This document shows positions 19,842 to 28,740 of a stretch of 64,000 bases of DNA, in pieces. Source of the stretch: Synechococcus sp. PCC 6312. GTDB taxonomy: Bacteria; Cyanobacteriota; Cyanobacteriia; Thermosynechococcales; Thermosynechococcaceae. The stretch covers positions 435,501-499,500 of the forward strand of contig NC_019680.1 of NCBI RefSeq assembly GCF_000316685.1, read 5' to 3'. Position 1 is the stretch's first letter. Every line of letters begins with the position of its first letter. Below the pieces are notes generated by a model. It saw only the letters and a list, made by a program, of their open reading frames with translations. It was not told the DNA's origin and ran no database searches. A program made the translations under genes and the position numbers.

Positions 19842-21782
19842 ATGCGTTATAAAACCGTATCAACCAGAAATAAGTGTTTCCTGGCTGGGATGGCGATTGG
19901 GTTTAGCCCGCTGATCTCGCTGGTGCCCCCGACAGAAATTGTCGCCGCAAATCCAGTGCCTGGAGACAGGTTATTCTCTGAATCCTCTGAAATTATCTCG
20001 ACTGAACCAGCAACCGCCACCGGGTCAGCCTTCATCCCCACCGACTCCCCTATTTCCACAGGTGAAGATACCCCCATTGCCCAGACCCCCCCAACCCCAA
20101 CTGAGTTACCCCTAACAACCGCTGAACCGTCAATTTCCACTCCCGCCTTGATTCCCCTGAATCCAAATCCTGATCCCCTAGATTTGCCAACTAAGGCCAG
20201 CCAAGTCACCCTCGATTTAACCAAACCAATCACAATGGCCCAGGCCATTGAAGTTGCAACTCGCAATAACTTAGCCTTGAAAACCGCTGAACTCCAACTG
20301 CGCCAAGCTCGGGCCGCACTCAAGGAAGCTGAAGCGAGTTTATATCCCAGTCTTGGCTGGCAAACCACCATGGGACGCGGCGTTTCTCCCACCGGCCAGT
20401 TGATTAGTTTTCCCCTCAATACCCAGCAACAGCAACAACTCCAGCAACAACAACTCCAACAGGCCCAGCAGCAACTTGTCGGACAACAGCAGACTGCTAG
20501 CCAAATTCTTCAAAACCAGTTGAATCGACTCCAGCAGCGGTTTCAGGGGCCACAAATCACCACCTTTAACGATCAACAAAACCTAGAGTTGCAGCAGTTA
20601 ATTCAGCAATTACAAAGTAGTGCTACCCTTGCCGCAACTCCTCCTGTTTTTCAACCCACGACCCTGTCTCCGCTCATCCTTAATGCTCGCAGTTTCAACT
20701 CAATTCCTGGCTTTGCTAGCTTTACTACGCCTAACTCATCCGGCGGAACAATTGTTGGTAACACCTTTAATAGTACGGCCTCTCTAAGCTATAGTCTCTG
20801 GACTTCTGGGAGTCGGGATGGTTCCATTCAAGCGGCCCGCGAACAGGTACGTTTGGCTGAGCTAGAAGTCCGGCGTCAACTGGATCAACTCACCTTAGAT
20901 GTGGTTAATGATTACCTCAACGCTCAACAGGCCAATGTTCAACAACAAATTGGCCAGGCCGCGGTAACCAATGCCGAAATTAGTTTGCGGGATGCGGTGG
21001 CTTTTGAACGAGCAGGGCTAGGAACAATGCTAGATGTTCTCCAAGCTCAAGTTAATGTTGCCAATGCCCGGCAAAATCTCAACCAGGCCCAAAACCTCCA
21101 AGTTACCAGTCGGCGGCAACTAGCCCAACGCTTGAATATTGCTGAAAATGCGAATCTGACTCTTGCCGATCCAGTCCGAGTTGGCCCCGAATGGCCCTTA
21201 TCTCTAGAGGACACCATCACCCTGGCCTTCAAAAATCGGGTTGAACTCCAACAACGGATTGCCCAACGCAATATTGCCCTCCAAAATCGCCGTGTCGCCC
21301 TCGCCGCTATCCAACCCCAAGTCAGTACCTTTGCCAACTTCAATGTTTTTGATCAGCTAACGGACAGTGTTTCTCCTCAATATGGCTATGCAGTTGGGTT
21401 GCAGTTCAGCATGGCTCTTTTTGATGGGGGTAGCGCCAAAGCTAGTGCTGGCCGGCAAGAAAGTTTAGCCGCCAGTGCTGCCCAGCAGTTTGCCAGTACC
21501 CGTGATGAAATTCGGTTTCAAATTGAGCGGGGGTATAACACGCTTGTTGCTAGTAAAGAAAACATTGGCACAGCCCGAACTGCCCTGACCAGCGCGACAG
21601 AGGGACTCCGACTAGCACGGCTTAGATTCCAGGCCGGGGTGGGTACTCAACAGGAAGTCACCAATGCCGAAACCACCCTCACCCAGGCCCAAGGCAACTT
21701 ATTAACTGCCATCCTCAACTACAACCGGGCTTTTGCACTTTTAGAACGGTCAGTTGGTTATGCCAATGAAATTCAGTCTTAG
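19842..21782 (+). CDS. TolC-family outer-membrane efflux/secretion protein
   Basis: 646 residues. An N-terminal signal peptide is followed by a Pro/Thr/Ser-rich linker (about 40-120). Two OEP repeats follow, containing MAQAIEVATRNNLALKTAELQLRQARAALKEAEASLYPSL and, later, EDTITLAFKNRVELQQRIAQ. Between residues about 185 and 250 lies a glutamine-rich insert (QQQQQLQQQQLQQAQQQ). TolC proteins form trimeric channels across the outer membrane for type I secretion or multidrug efflux. No ABC transporter or adaptor gene is nearby, but a large RTX-type protein, a typical type I substrate, is encoded about 1.1 kb downstream on the same strand. Confidence 0.88.
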   Translation: MRYKTVSTRNKCFLAGMAIGFSPLISLVPPTEIVAANPVPGDRLFSESSEIISTEPATATGSAFIPTDSPISTGEDTPIAQTPPTPTELPLTTAEPSISTPALIPLNPNPDPLDLPTKASQVTLDLTKPITMAQAIEVATRNNLALKTAELQLRQARAALKEAEASLYPSLGWQTTMGRGVSPTGQLISFPLNTQQQQQLQQQQLQQAQQQLVGQQQTASQILQNQLNRLQQRFQGPQITTFNDQQNLELQQLIQQLQSSATLAATPPVFQPTTLSPLILNARSFNSIPGFASFTTPNSSGGTIVGNTFNSTASLSYSLWTSGSRDGSIQAAREQVRLAELEVRRQLDQLTLDVVNDYLNAQQANVQQQIGQAAVTNAEISLRDAVAFERAGLGTMLDVLQAQVNVANARQNLNQAQNLQVTSRRQLAQRLNIAENANLTLADPVRVGPEWPLSLEDTITLAFKNRVELQQRIAQRNIALQNRRVALAAIQPQVSTFANFNVFDQLTDSVSPQYGYAVGLQFSMALFDGGSAKASAGRQESLAASAAQQFASTRDEIRFQIERGYNTLVASKENIGTARTALTSATEGLRLARLRFQAGVGTQQEVTNAETTLTQAQGNLLTAILNYNRAFALLERSVGYANEIQS

Positions 21783-21854
21783 AGAATGCTAAATTACACC
21801 TTTATTTTTCATACTTTGGTCTCCTTAACTCCATTATCAGAAAGTATGTAAACG

Positions 21855-21864
21855 GTAACGCTAT
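21855..21864 (-). repeat. Short partial match to the ATAGCGTTAC dispersed repeat
   Basis: Ten bases here, read on the minus strand, equal the core ATAGCGTTAC of the two longer copies at 42706 and 58478. It sits just before the decayed gene at 21874. A match this short could be chance. Confidence 0.25.
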
Positions 21865-21873
21865 CCTCAATTT

Positions 21874-22737
21874 ATAGCTTCTGATAATATCTGCAAATTC
21901 CTAGCTGATACCTATCCGAATGATTTTATCTTTTGGTTGCTGAATGAGGTTGACTTTTCTGGATCACTTTGGGAACCCCTCAAAACCGAACTAGCGGTTG
22001 AACCCATCCGGGCTGATAGTGTTATTATCCTCCAAAAATCTGACAAGCTATTGCAGTTGGAATTTCAAACCCTGCCCCAATCCCAACCGGATTTACCCTT
22101 TCGGATGGTGGATTATTACGTCCGCCTCAAACGCCTGTATCCCCAGAGTCAGATTCACCAAGTCTTAATTTTCCTCAAACCGACCAACGACCCAAGATGT
22201 CAAATCACGGCCTATGAAGATGCCCAACTCAGCCATCAATTTCAAGTCATTCGGATGTGGGAACAAGACCCAGAACCATTTCTGGACAATGCTGGCCTGC
22301 TACCCTCTGTCAAACCAATAATGGTCAAGAACTGTTAGAAATGATTGCGGCCCAAATCAATCAAATTCCGCCTGAACTGGGACGAGCGCAACTGTGGGCC
22401 TGTTGTGATGTGTTGGCGGGGCTAAGATTTGAGAAGGAGTTGATCAAACGTATTTTTCGGGAGGAAGTCATGCAGGAGTCAGTCACGTATCAAGATATTT
22501 TGCAGAAGGGTGTGGAGCGGGGCCTGAAGCAGGGAATACAGCAAGGGATGCAACTAGGGCTACAACTAAGGAGAAACTACGGTTGTAATCCGGCAACTAC
22601 AGCGGCGGTTGGGGGACTTATCTCCAGCGGTGGTCGCTCAGATTAGAGGGTTGCCATCAAATCAACTGGAAGAACTGGCCGATGCTCTCTTAGATTTCCA
22701 GGCCATTGAAGACCTCCAGGCCTGGTTAAACTCCTAA
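21874..22737 (+). pseudogene. Decayed Rpn/PD-(D/E)XK nuclease family gene with DUF4351-like tail
   Basis: Joined over frames, the product reads ASDNICKFLADTYPNDF at the N-terminus, then the family core (EPIRADSVIILQ, LEFQTLPQS, MVDYYVRLKR) and a C-terminal DUF4351-like end (LPSNQLEELADALLDF). This matches the common cyanobacterial family of Rpn-type nucleases linked to transposable elements. Breaks: the expected start codon is ATA (21874); a frameshift lies near 22310 (after LLPSV, continuing QTNNGQELLEM); further shifts lie near 22580 and 22615. At least three lesions make it non-functional. It lies between tolC and the RTX gene. Confidence 0.8.
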
Positions 22738-22880
22738 AAAACTTCTCTACACCTACAATAATTTGGGAGGAAGTGGCGAGAATTTGATTAGTAATCTCTT
22801 AAAGACTTGTGCCGTCTTAACGCATCGTAAAACTGCAATGTCGAGCTAAAATTAAAGGCATCCCAGAGAAATATAGAATA

Positions 22881-25800
22881 ATGGCCATCATCTTTACCAA
22901 CCCCACCAATGCCCCCACCGCCGGCCCCGACACCATTATTGGCGATAACGCAAACGATATCATCAATGGCCTGGATGGAGCCGATCAACTATTTGGTGAG
23001 AGTTTTGTTGGCAGTGTTAGTGGTATGGCGGGATCGGATGACCTCTATGGCGACTCCTTTGCCGGTTCAGTCAGTGGCACGGCCTGGAGCGATATTCTCT
23101 ACGGGGAATATTACACGGACAGTATTACAGGCGGCTCAGTCACGGGCGGCAATGATGCTCTGTATGGGGAATTATACGGCAACAGCATTAGTGGCGGCAC
23201 TGTCACGGGTGGCAATGACACTCTCCACGGTGAGTATTACAACAGCCCTATTACGGGCGGTACGATTACGGGTGGTAATGATCAACTCTCGGGAGAATTT
23301 TACGACGACAGTATTACCGGGGGTATGGTCACAGGCGGTGATGATGCTGTCTATGGGGAGCATTACCTCGACAGTATTACCGGGGGCATTGTTATAGGTG
23401 GCGATGATGTTCTTCTAGGGGAGTATTACAACAACAGGATTACGGGTGGCACGGTCACAGGGGGGGATGATCAACTCTTCGGGGAGTCCTACAACAGTAT
23501 TACGGGCGGCACAATCACTGGTGGCGATGATGCTCTAATCGGAGACTTTTATACAGGCGATATCACCGATGGGACAGTCACGGCTGGCAACGATACCGCT
23601 TATGGCGAATCTTATCTGGACATCTCAGGTGGCTCAGTTACAGGCGGCAATGATTTTATATATGGGGAGTATTACAGCACCATTAGCGGTGGCTCAGTTA
23701 TCGGGGGGAGTGATACCCTAGCTGGGGAGCAATATGGCGCAATCACGAGCGGGGTTGTGACGGGGGGAGATGACAACCTCTATGGCGAATACTATATCGG
23801 CCCCATTAATAGTGCAGCTTTCGTCAGCAGTGGTTCTGACCAGATTCATGGCGAATACTACAATGGCGCAATTGGTGACAGTTCTGTCCAGGCCGGGAAC
23901 GATACAATTTACGGCGAATACTACAACAGCAACATCAGCACTGGCACGATTACCGGCGGGAATGACACCCTCTATGGCGAAGAATACATCAGTGCAATTG
24001 CCCTAGGGACTATTGTTGCTGGCAACGACATTATTTATGGTGAATACTTCAATGGCAGCATTTCCGGCGCGGTTGTCACTGGGGGTGATGATGAAATTTA
24101 CGGTGAAGCCTTTGCTGCCTTGATTTTAGCCGGTGAGATTATTGCCGGGAGTGACCAGCTTTACGGCGAGTATTTTGATAAAAACATTTCTGGAGCAACC
24201 GTCACCGGCGGCGATGACACCCTCTACGGCAGTCGCTATCTGAGCGGGATTTCCGGCGGCACAATTCAGGGCGGGAACGATACCCTTTATGGTGAATACT
24301 TTAACAGTAGTATTACCGGCGGTGAGGTCACAGGGGGCGATGATGTTCTCCAAGGCGAAGCCCATTTTGCAGTCATTTCTGGTGGCACGATTACGGGTGG
24401 GGACAACACAATTTTTGGTGAGTTTTACGCCGGCCCCATTTCCAATGCAATAGTCTATGGGGGCAATAATGATCTCCTGGGTGAGTCTTACTTAAACCTA
24501 CTCTCTGGAGGAATCATTACCGGGGGCGATGATTTCCTAGTCGGCAACCTGATCAATGGCCCCGTCACCAATGCCACTGTAGTCGGTGGGTCCAACTATG
24601 CGGTCGGAGAGAGCTATGCTGGTAATATTGTTGATGGAGAAATTAGTGGCGGCAACGATACTTTAGTCGGCCAGGCTCTTACCAACTCCGTTACCAACAG
24701 CAGTATTGAGTTAGGGAATAACACTCTCTATGGCGAATACTACCAAGGGGAGATTAGCGGGGGTACGGTTCAGGGTGGGCAAGACCTGCTTTACGGCGAG
24801 TCCCATGGTGGGATTATCAACAGCGATGTTATTGCGGGTTGTGATGACATTTTTGGCGAATACTATGAAGCTGACATTACGGGTGGAGTTGTAATCGGTG
24901 GCAATGATCTAGCCTTCGGGGAATATGTTGAAACTATTACAGACGGCACATTTACCGGCGGGGACAACTACATTGCCGGGGAATATTACGAAGGGGACAT
25001 TACAACAGCCAGTATTCAAGGCGGCAACGATACGCTCTATGGTCAGTACTTTGGAACGATACAGGGTGGGGAGATAGTTAGTGGTAGTAATGGCCTGTTT
25101 GGGGAAGATTACGAAGGCATTATTACCAATGCCACGGTTCAGGGGGGAGACGATGTTCTTTACGGTCAATACGTTGGCAACGTATCCGGCAATGGATTCT
25201 TCGTTAATGGTGGCCTGGGCCTGTTTGGTGAGTTTTATTTCGAGGAGATTATCGCATCCGAAATTTATGGCGGTAACGACACTCTCTATGGAGCTTACTA
25301 CGGCACGATTTCCGGTGGGACAGTTGTCACTACGTCTAATGATTTATTGGGTGAAGGTTTTGACTATGCCATCACTAATGCCACAATCCAGGCCGGAGAT
25401 GATGTTATCTATGGGGCTTACTACGGAGACATTACGGGTGGTGAAGTTGCCAATGGGTTTAATTTCATCTACGGCGAAGACTATTTGGGTGACATTACCG
25501 ATTCATCCATCCAACAAGGCAATGACACGATCTACGGGGCCTATTACGGCACGATTTCGGGCGGCATAGTTACTGGAGGTGGAAACTATATTTCCGGTGA
25601 TGAAGAACAGTGTGGCTGTGGGGTTGTCACTAATTCGACCATTCTTGGCGGAGATGATGTTCTCTATGGCGACTACTACGGGGACATTTTAGGCGGTGAG
25701 GTGACGGCTGGGGATGATGGGCTTTATGGTGGCGGCGGGAACGATACCCTGGCCGGTGAATATTATTCTGGCTCCATTGTTCCCAGTGCGACTATTGTGG

Positions 25801-27758
25801 CGGGGGATGATGTTTTAGACGGTGGGGCTGGCATTGATACAGTTGACTACACCACGGTTTTATCTGGGGTAATTGCAGATTTAGAGGCGGGAACAGCTCA
25901 GGGTGGGTCTGGGTATGATGACCTCTACGATATTGAAAATCTCTTAGGTTCGGCGTTTGATGATTCCTTCGGTGGGACTGCTGATACCAACAGCCTAGTT
26001 GGGAATGGCGGTAGTGATACGTTGCTAGGGCTAGACGGCAATGATTATCTAAATGGTGGTGTTGATGCCGATACGATGGTGGGTGGCATTGGTAATGATA
26101 CCTATGTTGTGGATAATTCGGGCGATAACGTTACGGAAAACTCTAGTGAAGGGATTGATTTAGTCCTCTCATCCATTACCTATAGTTTGACGAACAATGT
26201 TGAGAATTTAACCTTAACGGGAACCGCTAACCTCAACGGCACGGGGAATGAGTTAGAAAACACGATTCTGGGAAATTCAGGGAATAATACCCTTAATGGC
26301 TCCACTGGGGCTGACCGGATGATTGGCGGGTTAGGGGATGATGGCTATCTGGTGGATAACGTTGGGGATGTGGTGGTTGAAGGGGTGGGAGAAGGGCTGG
26401 ATATCGTCTTTACAACCGTTACCTATAGCCTTAGTGCCAATGTAGAGAACATGACCCAGGCTGGCAGCAGCAATATTGATGGTACCGGGAACGACCTTAA
26501 TAATACGATTCTGGGGAATACCGGGAATAATATTCTCTCGGGTTTAGATGGCGATGATAACCTGAGTGGACGAGGGGGCAACGATACCTTACTGGGTGCC
26601 ATTGGGAATGATTATCTAGACGGTGGCTCCGGTACAGACCTGATGGAGGGGGGGATTGGCGATGATACCTATGTCGTGGATAACGTTGGGGATGTGGTTA
26701 GCGAGTTGCCCAATGAAGGGATTGACTTAGTTCTCGCTTCCATCAGCTATAGTTTGACGGCTCATGTGGAGAACTTAACGTTGACGGGGGGTAGCAGTCT
26801 CAACGGAACCGGAAATAGCCTCGCTAATACACTTTGGGGGAATACCGGGAATAACTCCCTCAATGGCTGGACAGGAGCCGACTTTATGGCTGGGGGCCTG
26901 GGTAATGATACTTATGTGGTAGATAACGTTGGAGATGTCGTAGTTGAAAACTCATCAGCGGGGGTTGACCGAGTATTTTCTTCGATTAGCTACAGCTTGA
27001 CCGCTAATGTTGAGAACCTCACTCTAACCGGAATCGATAACCTGAATGGCACGGGCAATGACCTCAACAACACCCTTACCGGAAATTCTGGAAATAATAC
27101 CCTCAATGGCTTGACGGGGGCTGACCGGATGATTGGCGGGTTAGGCGATGATAGCTATCTGGTGGACAATGTCGGTGATGTGGTGGTTGAAGGGGTGGGA
27201 GAAGGGCTGGATATCGTCTTTACAACCGTGACCTATAGCCTTAGTGCCAATGTCGAGAACATGACCCAGGCCGGCAGCAGCACTATAGATGGAACGGGTA
27301 ATGCTCTGACCAATACCATTCTGGGAAACTCTGGAAATAATATTTTATCCGGTTTAAATGGAGATGATAGTCTCAATGGGCGAGTGGGGAACGATACCTT
27401 AGTGGGGGGCTTCGGACTGGATGTTTTGACTGGGGGGCCTGGCAATGATGCGTTTCGATTTAATGCGCCAAATCAAGGATTGGATACCCTCACTGACTTT
27501 ACTAAAGTGTCGGGGAACTTTGACCAGCTCCAGGTGTTGGCGACTGGGTTTGGGGGTGGCTTGACGATAGGGGTTTTACTGGCTAATCAGTTCCATTTAG
27601 GGACTGCGGCTACAACAACAACCCAGCGGTTTATCTATAACCAACCCAATGGATTTTTATTCTTTGATGTGGACGGGTCAGGCAGTGCTTCTCAAATCCA
27701 CTTTGCCACTCTCAGTAATCGCCCGAGTTTGACCAATACAGATATTGTCGTTGTCTAA
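22881..27758 (+). CDS. Giant repeat protein with RTX-type calcium-binding C-terminus, type I secretion substrate candidate
   Basis: 1625 residues, acidic and glycine-rich, with no N-terminal signal peptide. Residues about 34-975 are roughly 45 tandem copies of a 20-22-residue unit with consensus NDTLYGEYYNSSITGGTVTG. Residues about 976-1510 hold RTX nonapeptides (GGxGNDxLxG) alternating with longer blocks built on GNDTYVVDNVGDVV, YSLTANVENLTLTG and LNGTGN. The last about 110 residues resemble the serralysin-type secretion end (DAFRFNAPNQGLDTLTDF) and finish with hydrophobic DIVVV. Such proteins are exported in one step by type I systems and fold on binding calcium outside. The role may be surface or matrix. 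The long N-terminal repeat is not a standard RTX repeat. The start is supported by position only; the ribosome-binding site is weak. Confidence 0.85.
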   Translation: MAIIFTNPTNAPTAGPDTIIGDNANDIINGLDGADQLFGESFVGSVSGMAGSDDLYGDSFAGSVSGTAWSDILYGEYYTDSITGGSVTGGNDALYGELYGNSISGGTVTGGNDTLHGEYYNSPITGGTITGGNDQLSGEFYDDSITGGMVTGGDDAVYGEHYLDSITGGIVIGGDDVLLGEYYNNRITGGTVTGGDDQLFGESYNSITGGTITGGDDALIGDFYTGDITDGTVTAGNDTAYGESYLDISGGSVTGGNDFIYGEYYSTISGGSVIGGSDTLAGEQYGAITSGVVTGGDDNLYGEYYIGPINSAAFVSSGSDQIHGEYYNGAIGDSSVQAGNDTIYGEYYNSNISTGTITGGNDTLYGEEYISAIALGTIVAGNDIIYGEYFNGSISGAVVTGGDDEIYGEAFAALILAGEIIAGSDQLYGEYFDKNISGATVTGGDDTLYGSRYLSGISGGTIQGGNDTLYGEYFNSSITGGEVTGGDDVLQGEAHFAVISGGTITGGDNTIFGEFYAGPISNAIVYGGNNDLLGESYLNLLSGGIITGGDDFLVGNLINGPVTNATVVGGSNYAVGESYAGNIVDGEISGGNDTLVGQALTNSVTNSSIELGNNTLYGEYYQGEISGGTVQGGQDLLYGESHGGIINSDVIAGCDDIFGEYYEADITGGVVIGGNDLAFGEYVETITDGTFTGGDNYIAGEYYEGDITTASIQGGNDTLYGQYFGTIQGGEIVSGSNGLFGEDYEGIITNATVQGGDDVLYGQYVGNVSGNGFFVNGGLGLFGEFYFEEIIASEIYGGNDTLYGAYYGTISGGTVVTTSNDLLGEGFDYAITNATIQAGDDVIYGAYYGDITGGEVANGFNFIYGEDYLGDITDSSIQQGNDTIYGAYYGTISGGIVTGGGNYISGDEEQCGCGVVTNSTILGGDDVLYGDYYGDILGGEVTAGDDGLYGGGGNDTLAGEYYSGSIVPSATIVAGDDVLDGGAGIDTVDYTTVLSGVIADLEAGTAQGGSGYDDLYDIENLLGSAFDDSFGGTADTNSLVGNGGSDTLLGLDGNDYLNGGVDADTMVGGIGNDTYVVDNSGDNVTENSSEGIDLVLSSITYSLTNNVENLTLTGTANLNGTGNELENTILGNSGNNTLNGSTGADRMIGGLGDDGYLVDNVGDVVVEGVGEGLDIVFTTVTYSLSANVENMTQAGSSNIDGTGNDLNNTILGNTGNNILSGLDGDDNLSGRGGNDTLLGAIGNDYLDGGSGTDLMEGGIGDDTYVVDNVGDVVSELPNEGIDLVLASISYSLTAHVENLTLTGGSSLNGTGNSLANTLWGNTGNNSLNGWTGADFMAGGLGNDTYVVDNVGDVVVENSSAGVDRVFSSISYSLTANVENLTLTGIDNLNGTGNDLNNTLTGNSGNNTLNGLTGADRMIGGLGDDSYLVDNVGDVVVEGVGEGLDIVFTTVTYSLSANVENMTQAGSSTIDGTGNALTNTILGNSGNNILSGLNGDDSLNGRVGNDTLVGGFGLDVLTGGPGNDAFRFNAPNQGLDTLTDFTKVSGNFDQLQVLATGFGGGLTIGVLLANQFHLGTAATTTTQRFIYNQPNGFLFFDVDGSGSASQIHFATLSNRPSLTNTDIVVV
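22980..25805 (+). repeat. Tandem array of about 45 coding repeats, 60-66 bp each
   Basis: Each unit encodes [N/D]D-x-[L/I]-[Y/F]-G-E-x-Y, then three or four variable residues, then I-[T/S]-G-G-x-V-x-G-G. Unit length is mostly 21 codons, with 20- and 22-codon variants. Early units are most alike; later ones diverge and alternate between two types. Confidence 0.9.
26311..26475 (+). repeat. Long direct repeat inside the RTX gene, copy 1
   Basis: About 165 bp nearly identical to 27121-27285, exactly 810 bp (270 codons) downstream and in the same frame. It encodes the block from ADRMIGGLGDD to YSLSANVENMTQAG. Differences are few and mostly silent. Confidence 0.88.
27121..27285 (+). repeat. Long direct repeat inside the RTX gene, copy 2
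   Basis: Second copy of the block at 26311-26475, offset by 810 bp. High DNA identity suggests a recent intragenic duplication or gene conversion. Confidence 0.88.
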
Positions 27759-27827
27759 AATCGAATATTGTTGTAGTGTGTTGGCAGCATTGTTAACTTT
27801 TATATCCCCAAAGCAAAGGGCAACTCT

Positions 27828-27983
27828 ATGGAAGATATGCAAAAACAGCCCAAGCGGCTCCCCTATACTTCACCAAAGTTAGTTGTGCTTGGGAAAGTGG
27901 ATACTCTGACGCAAGTTGAGTGTGGCGGTGGTGATGATGGTTTGGGTTCTGGTACCGGGCCGGGTGGGTGTAGTGCTCCCTAG
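27828..27983 (+). CDS. Lasso-peptide-type precursor (RiPP), 51 residues
   Basis: A 51-codon ORF from ATG 27828 with AAAGGG about 8 bp upstream. Residues 13-28 read YTSPKLVVLGKVDTLT, an exact fit to the lasso-precursor leader pattern Y-x2-P-x-L-x3-G-x5-T, which is the part bound by the PqqD-like leader-recognition protein. The residues after it (30-51) form a glycine-rich core: it starts V-E-C, has two adjacent Asp at core positions 7 and 8, a second Cys at position 19, and ends S-A-P. Asp at 7 or 8 fits lasso ring closure. A valine at core position 1 is unusual. No B1, B2 or C maturation genes are in the window. It lies 69 bp after the RTX gene. Confidence 0.65.
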   Translation: MEDMQKQPKRLPYTSPKLVVLGKVDTLTQVECGGGDDGLGSGTGPGGCSAP

Positions 27984-28090
27984 TTGTTAAAATCAACTCC
28001 ACATCCACCATGACTCAATACAAACACACCTACTGATCCGGGGAAGCTCAGGATAACTCTCCAGTTTTTAATCACTTTGGGTAAATTCCC

Positions 28091-28127
28091 CGCCCCTATA
28101 GCCCTTCGGGCATTCAAGAAAGGGGCG
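28091..28127. repeat. Imperfect palindrome at the left end of an IS200-type remnant
   Basis: CGCCCCT at 28091-28097 pairs with AGGGGCG at 28121-28127, enclosing an inner AGCCC-TTC-GGGC-type hairpin. Subterminal hairpins of this kind are recognised by IS200/IS605 transposases. It sits 13 bp before the tnpA fragment. Confidence 0.6.
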
Positions 28128-28139
28128 TAATCTTGAGCA

Positions 28140-28445
28140 ATGAGTGAGTACATCCATAAGAGTCATAACGTCACAGCTTTCCTATATCACCTAGTATTTC
28201 CGGCTAAATATCGACGAGCTGTAATCGATGAACGAGTGGATGAGGTATTGAGAGAAGTCTGTTTAGACATAGAAAAACGCTATGAGATTAAATTTGTTGA
28301 GATTGGTGTAGATAAAGACCATGTTCATTTTTTAGTGCAGTCAGTGCCAACGTATTGTGACGAAATTAGTAACGATGCTCAAGAGTTTGACAGCTCGGGA
28401 AATTTTTAAGCAATGCCCTCAAGTTAAGCGACAGTTGTGGGGAGG
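28140..28445 (+). pseudogene. IS200/IS605-family transposase TnpA, frameshifted and truncated
   Basis: The N-terminal two thirds of a Y1 transposase: SEYIHKSHNVTAFLYHLVFPAKYRR, CLDIEKRYEIKFVEIG and the metal-binding HVHFLVQS motif. A frameshift occurs after SVPTYCD (about 28362); the other frame continues KLVTMLKSLTAREIF to KRQLWGG. The alignment then stops at about 28445, where hicB sequence begins on the other strand. The C-terminal catalytic tyrosine is missing, so it cannot transpose. Confidence 0.85.
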
Positions 28446-28740
28446 CTTCATTTCCTCTAAGGTTTCTCCTTGGGCTAAACATCCGCTCAAGGCCGGGACT
28501 TCAGCCACAAATCCTCCTTCTGGGGAGGGATAAATTACAGTCGGGTAATGGTGTCTCTCCTGCAATGTAACTTGATAACTCGCTTGATATAGGGTAATTT
28601 TACTCTTTTTAAAAATATGATGACTACCGGAAACTCTCTCTAAAATAAAGCCCTCTAATTCCAAACGTTGACGAACCTCTGCAAAGGTGATGTTGTTTGG
28701 ACTATTTTTTAAGGTCTCTAGGATTTTATCTTTCTTTCCT
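28445..28740 (-). pseudogene. Fused remnants of a hicA-hicB toxin-antitoxin pair
   Basis: Read on the minus strand, the first part (GKKDKILETLKNSPNN, then RLELEGFILERVSGSHHIF) is the N-terminal part of a HicA-like mRNA interferase including the GSHHIF motif with its His. Its expected start codon reads ATA. After KKSKIT the HicA sequence decays and runs in frame into a HicB-like antitoxin N-terminus (YPTVIYPSPEGGFVAEVPAL, then GCLAQGETLEE) without its own start codon, although an AGGAG-like site remains before it. HicB is cut off where the tnpA fragment joins. Neither protein can be functional. Confidence 0.75.

Noticed and set aside
22881-25805. The repeat array as a CRISPR array
   Set aside because: The repeats are coding, in frame, diverged in sequence, and without constant repeats and unique spacers.
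27826-28011. A 61-codon minus-strand ORF across the lasso-type precursor
   Set aside because: No family similarity. The plus-strand frame has a precise leader motif and a ribosome-binding site.
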